This document shows positions 28,301 through 39,769 of a stretch of DNA of 64,000 nt, piece by piece (position 1 is the first letter of the stretch; every line of letters begins with the position of its first letter). The stretch is from Tubiluchus corallicola (lineage: Eukaryota > Priapulida > Priapulimorpha > Priapulimorphida > Tubiluchidae): positions 361,001 to 425,000 of the forward strand of contig JAQGDQ010000097.1 of assembly GCA_030141605.1 (NCBI GenBank), read 5' to 3'. Below the pieces are notes generated by a model, which was given only the letters and a program-made list of their open reading frames with translations, had not been told where the DNA came from and searched no databases. The position numbers and the translations under genes are program-made.

Positions 28301-31300
28301 ACAGTTTTTCTGGCAGTTTGATCGGTTAAATTAGAGAGACCCCTGTAAGAGTACATGGTTGCCCCAGTGAGATAGACAGACGCGGAGACCTACATTAACA
28401 CAGATTGTTAATCTCTTAAAATTATATTAAGCCTGTGAGAAACGCGACTACTATCATAAAAAGTACATCATAAATGTGTATTTGATATAAGATCCAATGT
28501 TAACACAATCGTCATATCATACTTACATTAAAGCATGTGTTATTGATTATTTTTGTTATCAGAATCTGGTACTCTACTAAATAAGTCACGATTAGTTCGT
28601 CTTACTTGTGTCTATCAATCGCCTGGATATCTTAAATCTGATAAAAACCAGGCTCCGAGCTTGAAGTGCCCTACCTACATGCCAAATATCAGCTTCTTAG
28701 ACTGCTCCAAAGCTGAGAAAAAGTGGGCGACACACAGACTGACAGACAGACAGACAGACAGATAGACAGACAGACAGACAGACAGAATCGATACTTCTAT
28801 CTTGCCCACTTCGTTGGGGCAACTATAAAAACAGCTTTAAGAATATTGGTGTGTGATTTTTACACGTCATTTGTGAAAAGACGTGTCGTTTTCTCACAAT
28901 TGGATTGGATGTAACAAGAAACCCTTTAATTCCACCTTCATTTTCTCGACTCCCCTTTTGAAAAATCACGCGTGTTTTCAATGACAATGACGCATACCTT
29001 TGTTGCTAATACGCACGTAGTTTTCGCAATTTGATTAGACAAAATGAACGCATATTTTTTTACTAATAATACGCATTAGTTATTATTACATTACTCCAAA
29101 TAGTTTTATGGATTTCAACCCATTAGTGGGCATTTAATTTGAGATCAATTTAATTGAATTCAATTCAACTTTATTTCAGCATTATAAATTGCCATATAAT
29201 TCACGAAAAAGATAAGTTACTACACATACATAAACACACAAAATAATAACTCTACTAATCACATGCAACAATAATGGGAAATAATATTTTAAGTAGCATA
29301 TGGAAATTGATGATCTTAATCAAACTGATTTTCATGTTAAAAATTTCAGTAAGTAGAGAAAGGCACGAAGCTCATTTAACTGAGTATTAATTTTTTTTCA
29401 AAAATCATTAGTAAGGACTGCGAGTATTGTGAAAGAACAGTTACTTGCTGACCACACAATTTCACGTTTGCATGACAGTGCCTAGAACAGGGTGTGACTC
29501 CTGTTTGTTCAGGAAAGACGCAGATAGTTAAACAACTATTGTCTAATCATATAAAGGATTACCAGAGCTCGATCACGTGAAGTATAAAACTTGATTTTTA
29601 GATAACAAAAGAACTTGATAACAGTCGAACCACTTACTTTAGAATGTGGGCACCCAATAGATCTTTCCCTGAGTGGAAAGAAAAAAATGAATAAGTCACA
29701 GAAAATAGCTACTTACTTTGTTTGGGAGTCTTCTGGATCGGCACCTCCAAGTAAAGCTACTGCGATACTCGTGTGACCATTTACAAGGTGAATGCCCTTT
29801 TTTACAAGCGATTTACGGGAATTGCTGCTGTTGTTACGGATTTTGTCACTTTTTCTCTTTTCCATTATGCTCTCTTTGCTTTGTTGACGTTCCCCTTCAC
29901 TGTTGGTAACGTCAACAAGCATCTGAGCTATGTCTTCGTTACTAATTTCATTTTTGCGTTGTTCGATTTCAGAAACTTCATTTCTCACTTTTTCAAACTG
30001 ATCAAAGTCGCTTTTTGGTTTTTCCAAAATATCACCCGCACTTTTTGGTTTTTGTAAAATATCACCCACACTTTTTGGTTTTTCAGTTTTAATGTCACCA
30101 CATTCAGTTTGTGAAGCTGCGTCTACCAGTACTGATGTCCGGGAAGATGTCGTCGTGTCAGACTTCTTTCTTCCTACCAGTGAAAGCTTTCTTAATAAAT
30201 TGCTGCTCCGTTTTCTTTCAAAGTTTGTTTCGGATTTTGGCGTTCCATTTTTCTTTTTACTAGAACTAGATGAGTCTTGTTGGTGATTAGCTTTATTTGC
30301 ACTGCCACTACTTCCGGACCTAAATTCCAGTTCAGCATTTTCTTCTGGTTGTCCTTTCATTCCATGTACTTGGTCTTTCGTTTCTCGGTAATTGACGTCT
30401 TTACTACCAGCGATTTGTACAGGTATCATTTCATATTTTGTTGGTCTTTGGTCGCCATGCGTTTCAAGACTTCTTCGATGATCACCTTGGTTAAATTCTA
30501 TATTATGTTCACCACTTAGGTCTCCTTCTTTAGGCTTCTGCATCTTTTCCTTGCTACTTCTTTTTCGTTCAATATTAGATGTGTCCTGATAGCCCGAACT
30601 GCTGACTTCACTTTCTGTTGGACTAAGTGTCTTGTAATGTTTTCTGGAGCTTCTGCTTTTCTGTCTATCCAATTCCTCTTCCATTTCTATTTCAGAACTT
30701 TTTCGAGATTTTTTTCCATTTTTATAATGATAATGATGATGAGATTTTTTTCGGCCATTTTTTTCTGTCGCAGTGCTCCGTTTGTTGCGTTTCCTTGTCC
30801 TCATATTTTCTTCATTCTCATCATCGCTTCTTACTCTTGCAACACGAAGTTTAGAAACTTTTTCAGATCCAACATCCTTTTCGTCTTCTATGGATTCTAC
30901 CGGCGAAGTGTCCTCGTACTGAGCCACATGGCGGCTCTTGCTTTGGATACTTTGCGCAGATGTTAAAGACCTTCGACTAGATGGTTTGCGAACAATTACT
31001 TTACTGGAATGTTTTTGTTTATTAAAATCAAATGAAACGTCACTGCTTGCTTCTGAAGGGCCGTCCGAAACAGATGATAATGACTGCTCCGTTCGGATCA
31101 CTTTTTTGGCCTTGGTTGGCTTGGCTGGAATCGTCGCTTGTTGTACACCCTCAACCGCTATTTTCGATATGTGACGCTAAAGTTATAAATTGCACTTGTA
31201 GAATTTTGTAACAAAATGTTATAGCAAAAAAACAATTTAAAGTTTTATTGCTAAGTTATATAAAAAGTTTTCTTTTGCAGTATATACATAAAATAAAATG

Positions 31301-33480
31301 TGTGTAAAATGAATCATTTTCATATTGCTGCTAAGTTATATAACGCGATTTTTCTTTATACTATATAAATAAAATGTATTTACCCCATTTTGTCTTAGTT
31401 GTTAGTTACAATTACTGCATTTTAACACTAAAGAATAAAGCAGCAATAAACAATGGGTAGCTATTATATGTAATAATGATTATAATACATAATATTGCTT
31501 GCAACGTAAAGATTCATTAATGAAAAAGAAGAAGCAATTCATGTGACGGCTCTGGCTTCTAACTGAATGAAATGCATTGTCAAAAAGGTAACAAATAGCT
31601 GTTCAAATACTAAAGCCACACGCGATATCTACTATTGCCACATAATATTTACCTCTTGCCGCGGTTTTAGTCTTTCTCCAGGAAGAGCAGGCAAAAATGC
31701 AGCTTTGGTTGGTTCATTTGCCAACTGACAAGTTTTGTACCTGATAAATCAACATTTACTACATCAAAAATTTGCAACAAAATCGGGTAGCTTTGAATTC
31801 AGATGAATAAATGCAAATTCAAAATGTAGTTTAAAAAGTAATTTAAAAGTAATATTCCGTACCAGTTAGCTCCAAAAATTATATTACGCAAGCGGGGATT
31901 CTCCATCAAAATTGGTGCCCTAGCTAAACTTTCCATCAAATCTTCAGTTTTCATTAAGTGGAACCTGACATTTTGCAGTACAGTCGCGGCAAAGTGCCTG
32001 CGCGATTCTGAATCATAGTCTAACCATCTCAGAGCAGCATCAAAAACTTCGAGTTCTGTGCTGACTTGAATGCCATCGTCAGAAAGGATCTCGCACAGAA
32101 TGGGTTGAGACAGACAAAGAAAATCAATGCCGTTTGATAACGTTTTAAATTCCTTGCCGATAAATCTGCGGATTTTGGCTGTAAGTTCTTCAAGTCCCAC
32201 TGATCGTGCTTTTTCATAGGACCTGAGAACGGAGTTCTCTGTCAGTACTGACTTGATGTACTGGTCGCAATATTTGACTATTTCTCTGTTGTGCAGGAAG
32301 TTGGCAGCTAGCCTCAGGTCACAAACGTTGTCTTTTGTGATTTTTACACGAACGCCATAATAACATCTGAGAAGAATACGGAAGGATTCTGGCGTGACGT
32401 CATCCAGCCTTAATTCCGGCATCTCCTGTTTCACGTCATACACCAGTAAGTCCCTGAAATATTTGCTATGTCGACAGAGAACAAAACTGTGAGTCTTGAA
32501 AATAACATCCTGCACAACTACAATTACATCTGGCATGTATCCTTCTTTGAAAACAATTGGTGGGTTTTCAGCTGCATCGGTGGTGCCAACACATTCGCAT
32601 GATTCTTGCATTTGTACGTCGTCAGGAACTAGAATTTTAAATGCAAAAACGAAAGTTAACGTTAATATCTTGTGTTTTAACTATCGTATTTTGTGTTTTT
32701 GCAATTAGGTATAACTGTATATGGGGAGGTCCGAGGTGAGTACGAGAGTGATTATTGTACTCATCTAATGAACCAAATTAAGTAACGACGGGCTGGTTAG
32801 TAAAGAGATGAATGGTTCAATTCGCTCTAATTGGTTCTCAGTTACTGTTATTCTGCACTTTTTTGTGACTGTGTTCAGTGCGTTTTCTGATGTGTTAATA
32901 ATATAAAGACAAAAAATTGTATTTAGTCATTAAATTTTTGTGTTTGTTTTTTGTAACCTAAAGATAAAGAAGAATGGTGATCTGGAATGTTGCGTTTTTT
33001 CTTTTTCTTTTTCTGTAACTGATATTCAGTCACATCATCATCATCATCATCGTCGTCGTCGTCACCATCGTCATCATCATCGTCACCGTCGTTATCGTCG
33101 TTCTCGCCATCATCATCATCATCATCACTATCATTGTCATTATTATAAATTATTTTGTCGGTCGCCGTCGCTATGCAGTTATAATCAATTCATGGCTTTA
33201 ACTAGGACTAACTTTGTTTCACTTTGTCCTGAAATGCATCTTCTTCATTGTAAAGACACTTGGCAGGGGCGTTAGGCCGTGGTTCTTGAACTTGTACTTG
33301 AACTGGTGCCATTTTATGCATCTGATTCATCTGGCGGGTAGTTTTGGGTGGACTACGACAGCAACCGAGTGGTCCAGCTGGTAGCCTCCCGTACTGAAGG
33401 GTGGCATCTACGTGTGACCCCTGACCCTGCACTTTCCTCCCACGAATGCAACAGTTTACCTGCCCGAAAAAGCGAAACAT
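25345..33480 (-). CDS. BTB-BACK-kelch protein with a large charged insertion (KLHL family)
   Basis: Probable Cullin-3 substrate adaptor. Firm exons: 32628-31863, 31740-31653, 31176-29717, 28170-28046, 27303-27126, 26565-26368, 26280-26060 and 25514-25345, all in phase. BTB (starting YMPDVIVVV) and BACK fill the first. The third adds about 486 residues rich in Ser, Lys, Arg and Glu, with a threefold EKPKS-GDIL-type repeat. The last five encode six kelch repeats (WSYDTEANEW, YAIGG, VVGG, TGG, IFGG). The N-terminus is less certain. An ATG at 32611 gives 1062 aa. An extra exon 33480-33213 (starting MFRFFGQ, phase 1, donor GTTAGT) joins in frame to the acceptor at 32628 and gives 1157 aa. Known KLHL proteins run about 550-650 aa, so the excess is the insertion plus any N-terminal extension. 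The specific KLHL ortholog is not recognised. Confidence 0.92.
25727..25790. repeat. CAT-rich trinucleotide tract
   Basis: Imperfect CAT/ATC repeats in the last intron of the kelch gene. They create a Met-rich minus-strand shadow frame. Confidence 0.7.
26697..27011. mobile_element. hAT-type MITE with near-perfect 8-bp target duplication
   Basis: 315 bp in a kelch-gene intron. The termini CAGGACTGGATTACC and, inverted, CAGGGTCGGATTCTG are imperfect TIRs of the common hAT form. Flanks GGTTAAGT (26689-26696) and GGTCAAGT (27012-27019) match at 7 of 8 positions, as expected for an aged hAT duplication. No transposase is present. Confidence 0.82.
28739..28785. repeat. GACA microsatellite
   Basis: About eleven tandem GACA units with one GATA interruption, in an intron of the kelch gene. 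Confidence 0.95.
29130..29290 (-). mobile_element. Probable LINE 3' end remnant
   Basis: Read on the minus strand, the segment ends with AATAAAGTTGAATTGAATTC, a simple-repeat tail often seen at LINE 3' ends. It lacks coding sequence. A similar TTTATTTCGAA stretch occurs at 53935-54060. Called on composition only. Confidence 0.35.
33030..33133. repeat. CAT/CGT trinucleotide microsatellite
   Basis: Interrupted CAT, CGT and CAC trinucleotides. The forward frame reads as a His/Arg tract and is not a gene. It lies between the two candidate first exons of the kelch gene. Confidence 0.9.
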
Positions 33481-34799
33481 ACAGCATGCTTTCTAATAAT
33501 GTTACAAATGTCAACTAAAGTGGCGCATACGTGGCATCCGGAATTATAAAAATTGGCTTATATTGTTTTCAATCCTGCGTTATGTATTATTTTTTCTGCA
33601 CTTATTTCCAATTGATTTTTTATTTCGCACAGCTATTCCGCAGGTAGATACGTATTCAGGATGCTACATAAACGCCACTTAAGACCATTATATTGTTTTG
33701 CTAATAAACTAGACATTTATAATAAATTTATCATAAAAAACAACTGAAATGCTATATTTTAGGTTTTAAGTACAATATGAGGTAAAATCTTCTCTTTTCT
33801 CTCTATGCAGTTATTAAATTTATGAACCCTGAGACATGTATTGCATCTGCTTTTTCTGGTGGGTAAATGTCTGAATCCGTACAGTGCAGCTCAAAATAAT
33901 AAAATGGATAAAATGAACCAAACTTACGAGCAATGCTTGGCAATAAGTTATATTGATAGGCAGCCATTATTGGATAAAGGCTCGACCAAAATCGCAGCCG
34001 ATTGGATGTTGTTCTTTTTAAAGGATGACCTTTTTGAAAAAAGCAAAGGATTATCATAAAACTTTGCATTATTATACTAGTGTGAATGCTAAATCGATTA
34101 ACAGTCGAGTTTCCGGTCAGCCATTTAGAATTCAAGACGGCTCACTAACATACGAAAAAGCCCAAGGCTTCGTGAATTTGCAACACATCATCATGAAACT
34201 TTACAGGACAGTACCAGAATTAATTCCACATCGAATTGATAGAATGCGATTTTTTTATTCGCCATTTCGAATTCCAGACAGCAGCGGCTCACACTATTTT
34301 TGAAAAAAAAAACGACAGGCTCCAACAGTTAGCATCGACCCGTCCTTAAAACCTTATTAGGGATACATTAGAACGAATTCTGCATCAAATAACAGAAACG
34401 GGTTTTTTAATTGACCACATTGGATGCAAGATGGCAGCACTCATATCATTTTTTAATAAAGTCTAGCGCTACATGGATCCACATTATAAAAACCTGTCTA
34501 GGAGTAGGCGTATATTATCGTCGTGAAACTTAGTCATGGGCCCAAGGACAAACAGAAGCTGTTCGAATAGACCGGTTTGTAGATAAACATTTGATCGTCC
34601 GATATAATTGTACAGTAAATTATTAGCATCTCACCTTAGAACTATAGCATGTTCAGAACTTTTGAGCTCAAAGTGCAAAGGATACGATTAATAACTGCAA
34701 TACGAACAGTAATTGAGTGTTAAAGACCAGGGAATAACAGCTTAAGAATATTGAAAGTATAAAATAGTGTAAAGTCGCCCAACAAGGGCAACGTCCGAC
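33481..34799. other. Divergent intergenic region between the kelch gene and SelL
   Basis: Shared upstream space of two head-to-head genes, so promoters for both should lie here. It holds MITE family copy 1 at 33516-33682. Two related strings, GCCATTTAGAATTCAAGACG near 34122 and a diverged copy near 34262, also occur. Overlapping frames at 33803-34303 on both strands show no domain. Confidence 0.55.
33516..33682. mobile_element. Short MITE family, copy 1
   Basis: About 167 bp. It starts TAAAGTGGCG and ends CGCCACTTAA, with the subterminal string GTGGCATCCGGAAT. Related to 36477-36683 and 44276-44400. Confidence 0.7.
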
Positions 34800-35753
34800 A
34801 TGTCGTCGTCAAGTGATGGTGCAGGTGTGACGGCAGCGACACTGACGACAGCACTGACAACTTTAACAAACACGTTGAATGAGCATTTGGACAAGAATGT
34901 AGACAACATTCGTCAACTGGGCAAGATCTTCCGGGAACAGCCTGAAGTTAACCCTCCATTCTTTTATGAATTGTTGTCAAGCCTAAGGTACCCTGTAATT
35001 TACATGTTTGTCGACTTATTTAAAAGCCTGGGCGTTCTTGCATTCACAGAGCTGGAGGATCTATGGAAACCATTCTACAGTATGTCTGTTGTTAGGGAAG
35101 CAGTTGACGAATTCGTCGACGTTCAGGATCGCTTTCATGAAATTTTCCGAGATTTTTCCATTCCCTTACCAAAAGATCAGTCAAAACTTGGTGAAGATGG
35201 ACCAATTGATATACCGCTAGTGAACGCAAGAACGGGTGAAGTGTCGATGATAAGAGATTACGTTGGAGAGTGCAATTTGCTTGTAATATTGCTAAGACAT
35301 TATATGTGAAATCCATGACGGAAGCATGTTGCAGCCGTCACCGACAACATGGACAAATTTGAGACTAAAAACACGAAAGTTATCCTTGTACGGCACGAAA
35401 ACGTCGAACTTTCCCGCAAGTTTTTGGAGCAGGAGAAATGCACACTTGATTTACTGGTAGACACCAAGAAAGAAGTTTATCACTTTTTCGGAATGGGCCG
35501 CTCCATGAACCATGCTTTAGGAAATTTGAAATCCTTGGAATTTTACATAAAAGGCATTGTTAAAACAGGCAAGTATCCAGGACTGACTGACTTGGAATCG
35601 GAGGTACCTGAAGACGTCGATCTTTTCCAGATGGCTGGCGATTTTTTGCTAAACAATAAAGGAAAATTGGTGTGGTTGTACAGAGCAGCTGGCGCTACAT
35701 TGCGGCCTACTGTAGAAGAAATTTTACAAGCTCTTCCTGTTAATGCAAAATAA
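34800..35753 (+). CDS. SelL: Selenoprotein L with two in-frame selenocysteine codons (UxxU)
   Basis: Thioredoxin-fold redox protein whose two selenocysteines can form a diselenide. One uninterrupted exon reads 318 codons if TGA at 35307-35309 and 35316-35318 is decoded as Sec, giving U-N-P-U in place of the thioredoxin CxxC. The motif sits just after the hydrophobic strand CNLLVILL, where a thioredoxin active site belongs. The sequence upstream (FKSLGVLAFTELEDLW, IPLVNARTGE) and downstream (DKFETKNTKVILV, LDLLVDTKKEVYHFFGMGRS) looks equally conserved and peroxiredoxin-like, so the TGAs are not decay. A SECIS-like hairpin follows at 35801-35862. SelL is an established family with exactly this motif and one SECIS, found in fish, marine invertebrates and some bacteria. 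Without Sec decoding the locus appears as two proteins of 169 and 134 aa. No coding introns, unlike most neighbours. Confidence 0.93.
35307..35318 (+). other. Two Sec TGA codons of the UxxU motif
   Basis: The bases TGA-AAT-CCA-TGA are in frame with both flanking conserved segments, giving Sec-Asn-Pro-Sec. In-frame sequence continues without another stop to the TAA ending at 35753. Confidence 0.92.
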
Positions 35754-35800
35754 AGACGGCACCAAAGTCTTAGCTTTCAGCTCATTTTAGCGTTGTGATT

Positions 35801-35862
35801 TGAATAATTTATGAATGCGATTGGTAAAACGGCTTCGAAGCCTCTCGCAGGAAATATATTTG
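35801..35862 (+). promoter_or_regulatory. SECIS element in the SelL 3' UTR
   Basis: About 57 nt after the stop. The 5' core ATGA (35811-35814) is followed by TGCGATTGGT, which pairs with GCCTCTCGCA (five pairs, two mismatches, then three pairs). The apical AAAA (35826-35829) and the 3' core GGA (35850-35852) complete the non-Watson-Crick quartet arrangement. CTTCGAAG in the apex can form a mini-stem, suggesting a form 2 SECIS. It would recruit SBP2 and the Sec elongation factor for both TGAs. Confidence 0.85.
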
Positions 35863-36476
35863 TTCGTGTCACATAGCTTTTTGTTTACAAAATTTTGGAA
35901 ATTTATTATTTTGGAATCTAGGAAAGTATTTCACATTTTGCTACAGAATAGTATATTAAAATAGATAAGTCTTATAGTTCAATAATAATTTAACAGATGA
36001 CGATAACAGTACTTGTAATATATAGTAAATATACGATATAATTATTACGCTGTAATATCTGTTGACAGCAACAGAAAGCATTATGAAGAAAAAATAATAG
36101 GGGTAACCTTCAATTGTCATTTTTGTTAATTAATGTATATACCGATAAATGTGGTAGCTCATTTAATTCCTGTTTAAGAAGATCACGTGATTAAAAAGTT
36201 TTTGAATAATGTTTTTGGTCAAGCGAATTCTTTTTGCTATAACATCTTTACCTAATACATTTTGAGCGCTGGCTGTAGAAACCTGTTTCAATTATGAACA
36301 CAGAACTATCTTTACTATTATTTGTCTCAAGCAAGTTGTCAAGTGTTGTTAAGATCGAAAGTAAAGAGGACTTTTGTGTTTCAATAGTCCTCAGCTTCCT
36401 CGTGAGCTCTAACAAAGGAACTTTGTAGTGTTTCTTACAATAAGTGCGCTAGCTCATTGTAAGATCACAACAGATT

Positions 36477-36683
36477 CAAGCAGCGTTTACCTGGCATCCG
36501 TTATGCGTTATCCACCTGCGGAATAGCTGCGTATAAAAAAAATCTACAAAAATAGCTGCAGAAAAGAATAACACATACGCAAGTCTTTTAAAATGGTGCG
36601 TTGAAAACAATGAAAACCAATTTTATCTATTCTGCATCCGCATAACGCATACGTATTCCGAATGCCAGATAAACGCCACTTTA
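36477..36683. mobile_element. Short MITE family, copy 2
   Basis: About 207 bp. Left end CGTTTACCTGGCATCCGTTA, right end TCCGAATGCCAGATAAACG followed by CCACTTTAA. The subterminal inverted strings TTATGCGTTATCCACCTGCG and GCATCCGCATAACGCATACG match imperfectly. It has longer internal sequence than copy 1. Confidence 0.75.
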
Positions 36684-36839
36684 ATCCTCAATTGAAAGCG
36701 AAATGCTTGAGACTTATTTTAAAAAATGTTGCAAAGCATCACGTTACGGTAGGCGTGACAGAACCAGGCCATGGTTCACTTTACTGATTGAATCAGGCTT
36801 ACCATATCCTTTGAAGTAGTTTCGCCTTTCGGCACATCG

Positions 36840-37157
36840 ATGAACCGAACAAAAGGGGCCCGCTCCACAGTCTCTACTGCACCAGGATTTGTCATAGCAG
36901 AACTACCCATGATATTTGGCAGCCTGAGCCAGAAATATAGTGATCGCAAACAAAACTGGCAAAGAGCATTTCGTTGTTTACCTGGTTACACGACGTACAT
37001 GCAGGTATTTATGACGTCGCAACATGACGACATTACTAAATACAATAGTTTCGCCTACAGGATGATACAAGATGGTGTAAAAATGAAATTCCATCCAACA
37101 GCTACGTTTCTTTTTAGTGTTTCAAGTTCGAGCAATCTCAGAAAAAATGGGATATAA
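36840..37157 (+). CDS. Unrecognised 105-codon open frame
   Basis: An intact ATG-to-TAA frame with mixed composition (PGFVIAELPMIFGSLSQKY, then a Ser-rich end). I recognise no domain, signal peptide or membrane segment. It directly follows MITE copy 2 and has no visible partner exons. Chance, or a fragment of an older element, is at least as likely as a gene. Confidence 0.18.
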   Translation: MNRTKGARSTVSTAPGFVIAELPMIFGSLSQKYSDRKQNWQRAFRCLPGYTTYMQVFMTSQHDDITKYNSFAYRMIQDGVKMKFHPTATFLFSVSSSSNLRKNGI

Positions 37158-38060
37158 TATATTTAAATATAATTAGAATACAAACCTTGATACTATTTTG
37201 TTCAGTGATTAATGTATTAACGACACATGCTTATTCGTGACAATACCGTAATGTGACGTTTTGAATTTTTTTGGCTACAGGGTGCCGGCTTGTAACCTCA
37301 TATAAGCTTTCCTAGACACATGTCACGCTTGAGGTCGAATGAGAACACTGCCCTAATTCATTATTTGATTTAGATAGGATAAGACAAAAAAGATATTTAT
37401 TCAGAATAAAACTGATTGAGCAAAACTCGTTTACAACAAGGTCCCGATTGCTGGTTGCAGTAATTTAAAATTAAGAAAAATAAATACATTGTAAGTACAC
37501 AAACCTTAAATTTATAAAACATATACGAAAATCGTACAGACATTGTGTGACTTAATACAGAAAGAAAACAAGCACACACACAAAAACAAAGGTAAGATTA
37601 CAATGTGAAAAAAAGCTTAAAACAAGCAAAAAACTTGTGTGTTAAAATGGAGAAATAAAACTACAAGCAACTGAAAAATAAATGTCATCAAATTAACAAG
37701 ATAGTAAAAGGGAGCATATCAAAGCAAATTAAAGCAATGATAAAAAACATTCACATTGAAAACCCAAGATCTAAAAAGCTAAACGGAAGCTAAGATCACA
37801 ATTGTAAAAAAGAACTAATTGAGGAGAAGCAAAAAGCCTTTCCAACGGCAGGAAATGGATGCAAGGAAAACTGCTACCAGTTGGCACAAAATCAAACCTA
37901 GATAACGCCCAGATGATGACACTGTACGTTGTATCGAATTATATTATTTGAACTTTTGTCACTTACTTGTTGCTGCTGGCATATTTACTTCGGCGGAGGT
38001 AAAGAATGAGATAAAGAGAAGGCGAAGGAAAAGACGGAGATAGAGAAACAAAAAGACAGA

Positions 38061-38062
<2 letters not shown>

Positions 38063-38155
<93 letters not shown>
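38063..38155. repeat. GA dinucleotide microsatellite
   Basis: About 46 near-perfect GA units. The minus-strand frames through it read as Ser-Leu repeats and are not genes. Confidence 0.97.
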
Positions 38156-38156
<1 letters not shown>

Positions 38157-39769
38157 AAGAGAGAACATTTATTATGTACTTGACAATCGTTGGGTTAAGT
38201 GCTTGATGCATCATGAATTGGGAAAAAATAAATAAAAACAACAACAAAACAACATGACATAAAAAAGAGAGATTAGTTAAACAACTGAGCTGTTATTGAC
38301 TCATTGGGCTGACGATAATGCGTTGAAGAGGTTTGCGAGTCGAGTATAGGTCTATTAAATTTTGAGCTTTGGGGTGTTTAGTTTCTTTATTACATTATCA
38401 GTTAGTTTTATTACATTATCGGTTATTGTTTACATTATGCGTTGATTTTTATGTGTTTATTTGTGAGTTTATTACGTTATCCGTATCAATACGTTATACC
38501 AATATAGGGCGTATGTTATAATATGATCAGGTGTAAGCAAAACGTACTTACAAAGACTTACTTCTATTCCGAAATTATTCCTAGGTGTAATCTTGTTTGC
38601 TGAATTTGGGGGATTTTTAAATGTACGAGCAAACAACGGTTTATTAATATCACATTTCGTCACTCGTTAATGCTCAGACGTAGCGGATTTTGCTTATTGA
38701 ATCCGTTTTTATTGGTAGCTTTCCAAATAAGTCCGAAACTCAGCAATGCGAAGCCAGTTTTCAACCCAGCCCACAAACAAAAAAAATTTTGAGGCATATC
38801 GCACCCACATGCCATTGCAGTCATTTACAATATTTGCCATCAAAGCATTTCCAGATTGCACACTTCTTGTAAGCAGACTATAATAACATTTGCATCGTAT
38901 GTAAATAAAATGTGGAAAAGATAAATCTACACATATCTGAGATGCGCTGCAATCATATTTAAAGTATAGATGCTGTTCAGCTGAGCTATAAGGCATATCT
39001 GTCAGTCTAGGGGCTTATCTTTGCAGTTATGCCTTGATAAATGAACGACAGAATGAAGATTATTTGCTATTCACCTGAACAAGACTATAGGAACATGACT
39101 CACCCTGTGCTTTAACCTTTAACAACATAAACTTTTGACATAATGGTTTTACTTTATTTTTATGGTGTGATTGAAGGTCCAACTCTTAGTCTTCTTTTCT
39201 TATTTTTTATTTATAATAAAGACATGTGCATACAACTAGCCAAGCAAACAATTTCCACGCTGCTAAAGTGCAAAACAAATGTTTTGAAGCATTTTGTTAA
39301 ATATAACGGCACCTTTGAATGGAACAATATTCCATACGGCACAAAAATGTTAGACAAGTGCAACATCAGAAAGCCAAAACGTTTTTTACTTAGTTTCTAT
39401 TAAATTGCGATTTTAGATTAAGCATAATGTTGTATTGTGTCATATTTTTTTAATTATCATTTTAGTTTTATATTAGTACTTATATATGACGCTTTTTAAT
39501 CAGTTACATTTACATTTACTACTTTTATTGGCACAACTAGCAAAAGGTAAAAATGCCAAATTCATTGTAACAGAAACAGGCGAATAAGTTGTTAGACTTT
39601 AACACCTCCTTGTCGTGAAAAAGTCACAAACTCGAATTTTTTTAACATACTTCACGTACTGTACTTCATTTTATTGTACTTATTTGTAAATAATAATAAT
39701 TTTCCTTTTACTTTTGTATATTTATACGGATTTGCGGCAAGCTCATAATAACACAGTTAATTCATTCAT

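Noticed and set aside
28739-28785. Possible CRISPR-like short repeat
   Set aside because: A simple GACA microsatellite without spacers in a eukaryotic intron.
29718-31174. Several plus-strand open frames rich in Phe, Leu and Ser
   Set aside because: They are complements of the long Lys/Ser-rich exon of the kelch gene on the other strand.
32940-33275. Histidine/arginine-rich protein
   Set aside because: Translation of a CAT/CGT trinucleotide repeat with no conserved flanking domain.
34800-35753. Two separate small genes of 169 and 134 codons
   Set aside because: They are in the same frame, separated only by two TGAs spaced as UxxU, and only the joined protein has a full thioredoxin-like layout plus a SECIS.
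37959-38247. Open frames of Ser-Leu repeats
   Set aside because: Produced by the GA dinucleotide microsatellite read on the minus strand.
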